Positions 22,453 through 29,454 of a stretch of 64,000 nt of DNA are shown piece after piece (positions within the stretch are counted from its first letter, which is position 1; each line of letters begins with the position of its first letter). This DNA comes from VRUE01 sp963824705. GTDB taxonomy: Bacteria > Actinomycetota > Thermoleophilia > Solirubrobacterales > 70-9. The stretch is taken from NCBI GenBank assembly GCA_963824705.1, contig CAWGQE010000003.1:1240001-1304000 (forward strand). Direction: 5' to 3'. A program made the translations under genes and the position numbers. Under the pieces are notes generated by a model, which was given only the letters and a program-made list of their open reading frames with translations, was not told the DNA's origin and did no database searches.

Positions 22453-23606
22453 GCCAGCCCTTCTTCAGATCCCGCTGGGTCGATCCGCCCGCTGGGGTCG
22501 AGCAGCTCGACCCCGCTCAGCTCGCGCCGGGCTTCGAGGCCGGAGCGGTCGCGTGCGGGCTCAAGCCGAGCGGAAATACCGACGCGGCCGTGATCGTCGC
22601 CCGTTCGGAGCGCTGCGATTCGGCGTTGCTGCTGACTCCCAACGCCGCCGCTGCCGCCCCGGTCCGGCTCTGTCGGCAGAGCTGCGATCTCGGCGCGATC
22701 CGTGCCGCGGCGGTCAAGGCCGGCAACGCCAACGCCGCCACGGGCGAGCAGGGAATGCGCGATGCCGTTGCGATTCAGCATGCCGCCGCCGAGAGCCTGG
22801 CTCTCGATCCCTCCCACGTCGCCGTGGCGGCGACGGGGAAAATCGGCGAGGCGCTGCCGATGGACAAGGTCCTCGACGGCATCGGCCGCGCCGCCGCGCA
22901 GGTCCACGCCGACGGGGGCGACGAGTTCGCCCACGCGATCATGACCACGGACGCTTTCCCCAAGCGCTGCACCGTGCGTCACGACGGCGTCACCCTGTCG
23001 GCACAGGCGAAGGGTGCGGGGATGATTCAGCCGGGCTTCGCCACGATGCTCTGCTTCATCCAGACCGACGCCGTCGTCGGGGACCCGGAGGCGGCGCTGC
23101 GCCCCGCCGTCGCGTCCTCTTTCGAACGGATCACTGTCGACGGGCAGATGAGCACCAACGACACGGTGCTGCTGCAGGCCAGCGGCGAGTCCGGCCGGCC
23201 GCTCCCCGACGGCTTGCTCGACGCCGTCCTGCTGCAGCTTGCGCTGATGATCGTCGCCGACGGCGAGGGAGCGACCCGGGTGGGCTGCGCGCGGGTTTCG
23301 GAGGCGGCAAGCGACGACGAGGCCGAGTTGGCCGCGCGCGCGATCGCCAACTCCCCGCTGGTCAAGACGGCTCTCTTCGGCCGGGATCCGAACTGGGGGA
23401 GGGTCGCGCAGGCGGCGGGAATGGCCCTGGTCGGCGAGGAGGTGGAAGAGCTCGGCCTCGATCACATCGACGCCAGCGAGTTCGGCCTCGACTCCGAAGA
23501 GGCCGAGGTGTCGCTGCGGCTGAACCGCGGCGGCGGGGAGGCCCATGTCTACTTCTCCGACCTTGGCTACGAGTACATCCGGATCAATGCCGAGTACACC
23601 ACCTGA
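22449..23606 (+). CDS. argJ: Bifunctional ornithine acetyltransferase / N-acetylglutamate synthase
   Basis: The protein has 385 residues from ATG 22449 (ATGA overlap with argC). ArgJ transfers the acetyl group from N-acetylornithine to glutamate, closing the acetyl cycle. It is made as a precursor that cleaves itself before a threonine. That site is visible in KGAGMIQPGFATMLCF (cleavage A|T). Other family motifs are CGLKPSGNTDAAVIV and FGRDPNWGRVAQAAGMA. Presence of ArgJ means that the cyclic acetyl pathway operates and no ArgE is needed. Confidence 0.96.
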   Translation: MSQPFFRSRWVDPPAGVEQLDPAQLAPGFEAGAVACGLKPSGNTDAAVIVARSERCDSALLLTPNAAAAAPVRLCRQSCDLGAIRAAAVKAGNANAATGEQGMRDAVAIQHAAAESLALDPSHVAVAATGKIGEALPMDKVLDGIGRAAAQVHADGGDEFAHAIMTTDAFPKRCTVRHDGVTLSAQAKGAGMIQPGFATMLCFIQTDAVVGDPEAALRPAVASSFERITVDGQMSTNDTVLLQASGESGRPLPDGLLDAVLLQLALMIVADGEGATRVGCARVSEAASDDEAELAARAIANSPLVKTALFGRDPNWGRVAQAAGMALVGEEVEELGLDHIDASEFGLDSEEAEVSLRLNRGGGEAHVYFSDLGYEYIRINAEYTT

Positions 23607-23619
23607 TGAGGAGGCGAAC

Positions 23620-24459
23620 GTGACCACCAACGTCGACACCCTGCTTGAGGCGCTCCCATACATCAGGGAGTTCCACGGTCGCACCGTCGTGATCAAGTAC
23701 GGCGGTTCGGCGATGCGTGAGGAGGAGCTGCGCGAGGCCTTCGCCACCGACGTCGTCCTGCTCAAGTACGTCGGCCTCAACCCCGTCATCGTCCACGGCG
23801 GCGGCCCCGAGATCACCGAGTACATGGAGCGGCTCGGGCTCGAGGTCCGCTTTCACGAAGGCCTGCGCGTCTCCGACGCGGAGACCGTCGAGGTCGCCCG
23901 CATGGTCCTGCTCGGCAAGCTCAACTCCGACATCGTGCAGCGGCTCAACCGGCACGGGCAACCGGCGGTCGGGCTCTCCGGCCAGGACGGCACGCTGTTC
24001 GAGGTCGCCCCGGTCGCCAACGCCGAGCAGGTCGGCTTCGTCGGCTCGATCGAGAAGGTCGACATCGACGTCCTCAATCACATCGCCGAGGACTACATCC
24101 CGGTGGTCGCCTCCTCGGCGTCCGATCGCGGCGGCCAGTCCTACAACGTCAACGCCGACGAGGCCGCGGGCAAGATCGCCGCGGCCCTCGGCGCCCACAA
24201 GGCGATCTTCCTCACCGACGTCGAGGGCTGGCTCGCCGACGCCGCCGACGAGAGCTCGCTGATCTCCCGCGCCACGGTAGAGGAAGTCGAGGAGCGGCTG
24301 CCGGCGATCGACGGCGGCATGCGCCCGAAGCTGGGCGCCTGCGTCGACGCGATCCGCGGCGGCGCCCAGTCGGCCCACATCATCGACGGCCGCCGGCCGC
24401 ACAGCCTCCTGCTGGAGCTCTTCACCGACGCCGGCATCGGCACGATGGTGACCTCGTGA
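23620..24459 (+). CDS. argB: Acetylglutamate kinase
   Basis: The protein has 279 residues from GTG 23620, chosen because GAGGAG lies 6 nt upstream. It phosphorylates N-acetylglutamate with ATP. It is an amino-acid kinase fold with VIKYGGSAM at the N-terminus (phosphate-binding Lys and GG), VIVHGGGPEITEYMERL for substrate binding, and the C-terminal SLISRATVEEVEERL/GGMRPKLGAC segments. The extended N-terminus seen in arginine-sensitive enzymes is present in short form (LLEALPYIREFHGRT), so feedback inhibition is plausible. Its stop overlaps the argD start. Confidence 0.96.
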   Translation: MTTNVDTLLEALPYIREFHGRTVVIKYGGSAMREEELREAFATDVVLLKYVGLNPVIVHGGGPEITEYMERLGLEVRFHEGLRVSDAETVEVARMVLLGKLNSDIVQRLNRHGQPAVGLSGQDGTLFEVAPVANAEQVGFVGSIEKVDIDVLNHIAEDYIPVVASSASDRGGQSYNVNADEAAGKIAAALGAHKAIFLTDVEGWLADAADESSLISRATVEEVEERLPAIDGGMRPKLGACVDAIRGGAQSAHIIDGRRPHSLLLELFTDAGIGTMVTS

Positions 24460-25646
24460 AGCTGGAGGAGTTGCAGGCGCTCGAGCAGCGCTACCTGATG
24501 CAGACCTACCGCCGCGCGCCGGTCGAGTTCGTGCGTGGCGAAGGGGCGCTGCTCTGGGACGCGGATGGCAAGGAGTACCTCGACTTCCTCGCCGGGATCT
24601 CGGTCTGCTCGATCGGCCACTGCCACCCGGCTGTGGTCGAGGCCGTGCGCGAGCAGGCCGGCAAGCTGATGCACGTCTCCAATCTCTTCTACACCGAGCC
24701 GATGGTGCGGCTCGCCGAGCGGCTTTCGAAATCGAGCCTCGGGGGACGGGTCTTCCTGGCCAACTCCGGGACGGAGGCAAACGAGTGCGCGATCAAGGTG
24801 GCCCGTAAGCATGCCCACACTCGCGGAGTCGAGGCCCCGGAGATCGTCAGCTTCGAGCGCGATTTCCACGGCCGCACCTACGGGGCGCTCTCGGCGACGC
24901 CGAAACTGGCCGAGAACCCGGCGCTGGGGCCGATGCTGCCCGGGTTTCGCTCGGTCCCCTTCGATGACGCCGGCGCTTTGCGGGACGCGGTCGACGAGAA
25001 AACCGCCGCGGTGATGATCGAGGCGATCCAGGGCGAGTCGGGCGTCTATCCGCTCAGCGACGAAACGCTGCTGGCGGCGCGCCAGGCCTGCGACGAGGTC
25101 GGCGCCTTGCTGATCCTCGACGAGATCCAGACCGGGATGGGACGGACCGGTTCGCTCTGGGCGTACGAGCAGACGCCGGTCCGGCCCGACCTCTTGACCA
25201 GCGCCAAGGCACTTGGCGGCGGCCTTCCCGTTGGCGCCTGCGTGACGAGCGAGCGGGTCGGCGAGGTTTTGGAGGCCGGCGACCATGGCTCGACCTTCGC
25301 CGGCGGCGCCGTCGTCTCGGTTGCGGCGCTGGCCGTGCTCGACGTGGTCGACGAGCCGGCGCTGCTGCGTCGCGTCCGCGAGCTCGGCGCTGGGATGCGC
25401 GAGAGCCTGCTCGCGATCGACGGAGTCGAGGAGGTCCGTGGGCGCGGGCTCATGCTGGGAGTCGGCCTGGCGAGCGGCATAGACGCACCCGCGGTCGGCA
25501 CCGAGCTGCTGGAACGTGGCCTGATCGTCAACGTGCCAGAGCCGGGAACGTTGCGCCTGCTGCCGCCGCTGACGGTCGATTCGGCCCAGATCGAGCGGGC
25601 CATTGCGCTGATCGGCGATTCGCTCCTAAGCTACGCGGCAGGATGA
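24456..25646 (+). CDS. argD: Acetylornithine aminotransferase
   Basis: The protein has 396 residues from GTG 24456. It is a class III PLP aminotransferase that converts N-acetylglutamate semialdehyde to N-acetylornithine, and often serves lysine synthesis as well. Motifs are FLANSGTEANECAIKVARKH, LLILDEIQTGMGRTG and the PLP lysine in LLTSAKALGGGLPVGAC. Length is normal. It overlaps argB (GTGA) and the next small gene (ATGA). It could also act as succinyldiaminopimelate aminotransferase, though a DapL-type enzyme occurs at 41804. Confidence 0.95.
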   Translation: MKLEELQALEQRYLMQTYRRAPVEFVRGEGALLWDADGKEYLDFLAGISVCSIGHCHPAVVEAVREQAGKLMHVSNLFYTEPMVRLAERLSKSSLGGRVFLANSGTEANECAIKVARKHAHTRGVEAPEIVSFERDFHGRTYGALSATPKLAENPALGPMLPGFRSVPFDDAGALRDAVDEKTAAVMIEAIQGESGVYPLSDETLLAARQACDEVGALLILDEIQTGMGRTGSLWAYEQTPVRPDLLTSAKALGGGLPVGACVTSERVGEVLEAGDHGSTFAGGAVVSVAALAVLDVVDEPALLRRVRELGAGMRESLLAIDGVEEVRGRGLMLGVGLASGIDAPAVGTELLERGLIVNVPEPGTLRLLPPLTVDSAQIERAIALIGDSLLSYAAG

Positions 25647-26098
25647 GCGCCGAAAAGTTCCCGCCAAAGGGACGACCGCCCGCCTCGGCTGCGGAAGCCG
25701 CGCAGCGCCTGGCGACGATCGTCGATGCCGCCGAGCAGGCTGCCGCGAGCGTCATCGACGGCGCCGAGCGACAGGCCCAGCAGCATCTGGACGAGGCGCG
25801 CGACCGCGCCGACCGGATCGTCGCCGAGCGCCTGCGCGAGCTCGCCGACGAGCTCGACCCGCCCAGCTCCGACGAGCGCCGCAGCGGTCATTTGAAACCG
25901 GTCGAGAGCCCAGCGGACGACGACGAGGTCGAGCCCTTGGCCCCACGGCGCTCCGGATCCGCCGGGGCGCGACTGCTGGCGACCCAGATGGCGGTCTCCG
26001 GTGCTGAACGCAAGGAGATCGCAGCGCGACTGCGCAGCGGCTTCGACATCGAGGACGCGAGCGAGATCCTCGACGCGATCCTCGGTCCGGAGGACTGA
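25643..26098 (+). CDS. Hypothetical coiled-coil protein in the arginine operon
   Basis: The protein has 151 residues from ATG 25643 (ATGA overlap with argD). Residues about 15-75 form a continuous alanine- and charge-rich helix (AEQAAASVIDGAERQAQQHL, then DRADRIVAERLRELADEL) resembling the coiled coils of DivIVA-like or ATP-synthase-b-like proteins. A Pro/acid linker follows. The C-terminal ~45 residues (QMAVSGAERKEIAARLRSGF) form a small helical domain, DIEDASEILDAIL. No signal peptide or enzyme motif is present. I do not recognise a family. Its position between argD and argG suggests lineage-specific co-transcription rather than a role in arginine synthesis. Confidence 0.7.
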   Translation: MSAEKFPPKGRPPASAAEAAQRLATIVDAAEQAAASVIDGAERQAQQHLDEARDRADRIVAERLRELADELDPPSSDERRSGHLKPVESPADDDEVEPLAPRRSGSAGARLLATQMAVSGAERKEIAARLRSGFDIEDASEILDAILGPED

Positions 26099-26104
26099 TT
26101 CGAG

Positions 26105-26449
26105 ATGCACGACGACCCGACCCGGATCATGGGCCAGCCCGGCGACCCCGGCCACAGGCCCCGCGGCAACATGCGCCTGCTGATCGCCGGCTTGATCGCG
26201 GTGATCGTCGGTCTCGTCGTCGCGATCGTCGTGATCGCCTCCGACAACGGAAGCAGCAGCTCCACCTCGGCGGTCACCACCTTGCCGACCACGTCCGAAA
26301 CGACGACGGCGCCGACTACGACTGAAACGACCACCGGCTCGACCACCGAACCGACGACGACCGAAACCACCGAAACGACCACCACCGCGCCGCCGCCGAC
26401 TGCTCCCGAAGAAGAAGAAAACGGCAGCGGCGGGATTCCCGCCGAATGA
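26105..26449 (+). CDS. Single-pass membrane protein with Thr-rich outer tail
   Basis: The protein has 114 residues. The short cytoplasmic N-terminus is followed by one transmembrane helix (about 25-46, LLIAGLIAVIVGLVVAIVVI) and a low-complexity tail of about 60 residues made almost only of Thr, Glu, Ser and Pro, ending in acidic residues. The tail is probably outside the membrane and looks like a glycosylatable, cell-wall-spanning stalk. The second half of the tail is built from irregular T-T-E/T-T-T repeats. No function can be assigned. It overlaps argG by 4 nt (ATGA). Confidence 0.7.
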   Translation: MHDDPTRIMGQPGDPGHRPRGNMRLLIAGLIAVIVGLVVAIVVIASDNGSSSSTSAVTTLPTTSETTTAPTTTETTTGSTTEPTTTETTETTTTAPPPTAPEEEENGSGGIPAE

Positions 26450-27723
26450 CCGATCTGCCACCCGAGGAGGTCCGCACCGCGGGCTATGAGGCCGACCCCG
26501 CGGAGGTGCGGCGAGTGCTGCTGCTCTACTCCGGCGGCCTCGATACCAGCGTGATGCTGAAATGGATCCAGGATCGCTACGGCGCCGAGGTCGTCTGTCT
26601 CACGGTCAACCTCGGCCAGCCGGGCGAGGACTACGCTGTGATCGAGGACAAGGCGAAGCGGCTCGGCGCGCTCGAGTGCCACGTCGTTGACGCCCGCGAG
26701 CGCTTCGCCGAGGACTTCGTCGCCCCGGCGATCAAGGCAAACGCGCTCTACGGCGGCGGCTACCCGCTGTTCACCGCCTTGGGGCGGCCGCTGATCGCCG
26801 AGCTGGCGGTCGAGTACGCGCGGCGCAGCGGTTGCGACACGATCGCCCACGGCTGCACTGGCAAGGGCAACGACCAGGTGCGGATCGAGGCAACCGTCGC
26901 CACGCTGGCGCCGGAGCTGAAAACGATCGCGCCAGTGCGCTCCTGGCAGATGGGTCGCGAGGAGGAGATCGCCTACGCCCGCGAGCACGGCATCCCGGTC
27001 AAGGGCGGCACCGAGGCCGCTCCCTACTCGATCGACGACAACCTCTGGGGCCGCTCCTCGGAGGGGCGCTGGATCGAGGACCTCGGCCACGCGCCCGAGG
27101 ACGACGTCTTCCAGTTGGTCACGAGGCCCGAGCTGGCTCCCGACGAGGCGGAGACCGTGACGGTCGAGTTCGAGGCGGGCGTCCCGGTCGCCCTCAACGG
27201 CGAGCGGCTCGGTCTGGTCGACCTGCTCGAACGCGTCGCCGAGATCGGCTGCCGCCACGGGGTCGGGATCGTCGACCACATCGAGGACCGCATCGTTGGG
27301 CTCAAGGTGCGCGACATCTACGAGGTGCCGGCGGCGGCGATCCTGCTGCCCGCCCATCGGGAGCTCGAGAAGCTCGTCGGCACGATTCACCAGAACCAGT
27401 TCAAGCCGGGGCTGGATCAGAAGTGGGGATACCTGGTCTACGCCGGGCTCTGGTGGGAGCCGCTGCGCACCGATCTCGACGCCTACATGGACGCGGTCAA
27501 CGCCCAGGTGAGCGGGACGATCGGCCTCAAGCTCTACAAAGGAAGCGCGCGAGTCGTCACCCGCTCCTCGCCGAATGCGGTCTACGACGCGGACCTGGCC
27601 TCCTTCGCGGAGTCGGGCGGTCTCTTCTCGCAGACCGCCTCGCCGGGCTTCATCGAGCTCTGGTCGCTGCAGTCGCGGATGGCGCACCGGATACGGGAGC
27701 GCAACGAGGGTGGGGAGGGCTGA
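26446..27723 (+). CDS. argG: Argininosuccinate synthase
   Basis: The protein has 425 residues. It joins citrulline and aspartate with ATP hydrolysis to AMP. The N-terminal ATP pyrophosphatase P-loop is VLLLYSGGLDTSVMLKW (SGGxDTS). AHGCTGKGNDQVRIE and YSIDDNLWGRSSEGRWIED are substrate-binding signatures. It is slightly longer than the bacterial mean because of a 20-residue N-terminal extension. argF, argR and argH are not in the window. The stop TGA shares a base with the ATG of the next small gene. Confidence 0.96.
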   Translation: MTDLPPEEVRTAGYEADPAEVRRVLLLYSGGLDTSVMLKWIQDRYGAEVVCLTVNLGQPGEDYAVIEDKAKRLGALECHVVDARERFAEDFVAPAIKANALYGGGYPLFTALGRPLIAELAVEYARRSGCDTIAHGCTGKGNDQVRIEATVATLAPELKTIAPVRSWQMGREEEIAYAREHGIPVKGGTEAAPYSIDDNLWGRSSEGRWIEDLGHAPEDDVFQLVTRPELAPDEAETVTVEFEAGVPVALNGERLGLVDLLERVAEIGCRHGVGIVDHIEDRIVGLKVRDIYEVPAAAILLPAHRELEKLVGTIHQNQFKPGLDQKWGYLVYAGLWWEPLRTDLDAYMDAVNAQVSGTIGLKLYKGSARVVTRSSPNAVYDADLASFAESGGLFSQTASPGFIELWSLQSRMAHRIRERNEGGEG

Positions 27724-27875
27724 TGTACGACAAGCTCGGCAAAGCCGCGTTGCGCTTCACCGTCGCCTACCTGCGCCGCCGCTACCGGCGGGAGATCCGC
27801 ATCGGCGCCGGCCTTGGGATCGCCGCGATCGGCGTCGCGATCTACCTCGCCAACCGGGACGTCCCCGAGGGCTGA
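27723..27875 (+). CDS. Very small membrane protein downstream of argG
   Basis: The protein has 50 residues, starting at ATG 27723, which shares one base with the argG stop. The first half is basic (FTVAYLRRRYRREIRIGAG) and the second is a hydrophobic helix (IGAGLGIAAIGVAIYLANRD). That is a positive-inside, single-pass arrangement. I do not know the family. Tight coupling to argG and a sensible composition support it being real. Confidence 0.55.
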   Translation: MYDKLGKAALRFTVAYLRRRYRREIRIGAGLGIAAIGVAIYLANRDVPEG

Positions 27876-27884
27876 GGTGGACTC

Positions 27885-28868
27885 ATGCGCAGATCCTCCG
27901 CAGTCGTTTTCCTTGCCCTAGCTCTGCTCACGGTCGCGACCGCCCGCGCGGCGGACGTCGGCGCTCTGCGCGACAAGGTCGGTGGGGCGCGCGAAGAAGC
28001 GGCCTCGCTGGGGGCGGAGATCCGCGACACCCAGGAACGCCTCGCCGCGACCGAAGCCGAAGCCGCGAGCGCGGCGGCACACGAGCGCCATCTCAGCGAT
28101 CTGCTCGCCCACGGCCGCGAACGGGCCGCGCGACTTGCCGCCAAGGTAGAGCGCTCCCAGCGGCACCTCGAAACCGAGCGTGCGCGCCTTCGGCGTGCAC
28201 GGCATGCGCTGGCGAGTCGCCTGGTCGCGATTTACATGAGCGGCCCGCCGAGCACGGCGAGCATCGTGCTCGGCTCGGGCGACATCGACGAACTCGAGGT
28301 TCGCACCGAATACCTGCAGCGGATCGAGGATTCCGACACCGAGCTCGCCGCCCGGGTCGAGCAGGTTCGCAACAGCGTGCGCCACGAGCTGGATCTGGTC
28401 GCGGCCCTGAAGGCCCGCGTCGACGCCTACAACGCGGAGCTCACCGCCGCCCGTTCGGAAATAGCCACGGTGCGCAGGCAGGCGGAGGATGCCGCCGCCC
28501 GCCTTGACTCGCTGGCGGCGGAACGCTCTTCCGCGCTGGCGAAGCTCAAAACGCGGATCGGCGAATGGGTGACGGAAATCCAGGCGGCTGAAGCCGCGAG
28601 TCGCGAGGTGGCGGAAGAAACTGTCGGTCGCTGGCTCGGCGGCCCCTTCTCGATCCCGACCTACATCGTGATGTGCGAGTCCGGCGGCAACTACGGCGCG
28701 GTCAACCCGAGCAGCGGCGCCGGCGGCGCCTACCAGATCCTGCCCTCGACCTGGGATCTCTACGGCGGCAGCGGGGCTCCGCAGGACGCGCCGAAGGCCG
28801 AACAGGACCGCATCGCCGCCGAAATCTGGGCCGACTCGGGCGGCAGCGCCTGGGTCTGCGCCGGCTGA
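27885..28868 (+). CDS. Secreted coiled-coil protein with C-terminal lysozyme-like (transglycosylase) domain
   Basis: The protein has 327 residues. A Sec signal peptide covers about residues 1-23 (VVFLALALLTVATARA, cleavage near ARA-AD). Residues about 24-240 are a long coiled coil of the PcsB/RipA N-terminal type (ERSQRHLETERARLRRARHA; 'VAIYMSGPPSTASIVLGSGD' is the conserved turn seen in such proteins). The last 80 residues are a resuscitation-promoting-factor/transglycosylase-like domain: IPTYIVMCESGGNYGAVNPS with catalytic Glu in CESGG, then GAYQILPSTWDLYGG. It probably cleaves peptidoglycan during growth or division, with the coiled coil controlling activity. The ftsK gene follows two genes later. 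Confidence 0.85.
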   Translation: MRRSSAVVFLALALLTVATARAADVGALRDKVGGAREEAASLGAEIRDTQERLAATEAEAASAAAHERHLSDLLAHGRERAARLAAKVERSQRHLETERARLRRARHALASRLVAIYMSGPPSTASIVLGSGDIDELEVRTEYLQRIEDSDTELAARVEQVRNSVRHELDLVAALKARVDAYNAELTAARSEIATVRRQAEDAAARLDSLAAERSSALAKLKTRIGEWVTEIQAAEAASREVAEETVGRWLGGPFSIPTYIVMCESGGNYGAVNPSSGAGGAYQILPSTWDLYGGSGAPQDAPKAEQDRIAAEIWADSGGSAWVCAG

Positions 28869-28997
28869 ATTGGCCTAAATCGCGGGTTCCGACCCGATGT
28901 CGTGCGAAACATTTTGCATTCAGTGCAACACGCGCGCGTCGTGGCCGGTCAGCATGGGATCATGCAGACAGTAGAATTCGCCAGGACAGGAGACCGC

Positions 28998-29414
28998 ATG
29001 GCCAATCTCGACCAAAAGATCGATGAACTCCAAGCAGAGATGCGGGAGGGGTTCAAAGAAGTACGAACCGAATTCAAGAACGTCAGATCCGAGGTCAAAG
29101 ACGTCAGATCCGAGGTCAACGGCATCAGATCGGAGGTTAACGGTGTCAGGTCCGAGATCAAGGACGTCAGATCGGAGGTCAACGGTGTCAGGTCCGAGAT
29201 CAAGGACGTGCGAGACGAGGTGCAGGCGGGATTCAAAGACTTACGAGCCGACCTGAAAGACGTGCGCCACGATGCTCACACCGAGGTGGTCGAACTTCGG
29301 GCGGATCTCGGCAACCGTTTCGGCGCCTTGGAACGCTCGATCACCGCGCTGTGGGTCTCGCTCAGCGGCGGTCTGGCCGCCTTCGTTGCGGCACTGATCG
29401 TGACCAATTCTTAA
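28998..29414 (+). CDS. Coiled-coil heptad-repeat protein with C-terminal membrane anchor
   Basis: The protein has 138 residues from ATG 28998, chosen over an upstream start at 28902 because AGGAG lies 6 nt before it. Residues 1-110 are one long coiled coil built of near-identical seven-residue units of the type VRSEVNG, VRSEIKD and VRDEVQA, repeated about ten times, with matching 21-bp DNA repeats. A C-terminal transmembrane helix follows (ALWVSLSGGLAAFVAALIV). The layout resembles DUF1640/CCDC90-like tail-anchored coiled-coil proteins. Repeat number could vary by recombination. No function is known. Confidence 0.75.
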   Translation: MANLDQKIDELQAEMREGFKEVRTEFKNVRSEVKDVRSEVNGIRSEVNGVRSEIKDVRSEVNGVRSEIKDVRDEVQAGFKDLRADLKDVRHDAHTEVVELRADLGNRFGALERSITALWVSLSGGLAAFVAALIVTNS

Positions 29415-29454
29415 TTCGGGCAGGGGAGCCACGGCCGCCGTCGAAGCGGGTCGC

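Noticed and set aside
29085..29210. Tandem DNA repeats considered as a CRISPR array
   Set aside because: The 21-bp units are contiguous, lie in frame and encode coiled-coil heptads; there are no unique spacers and no cas genes.
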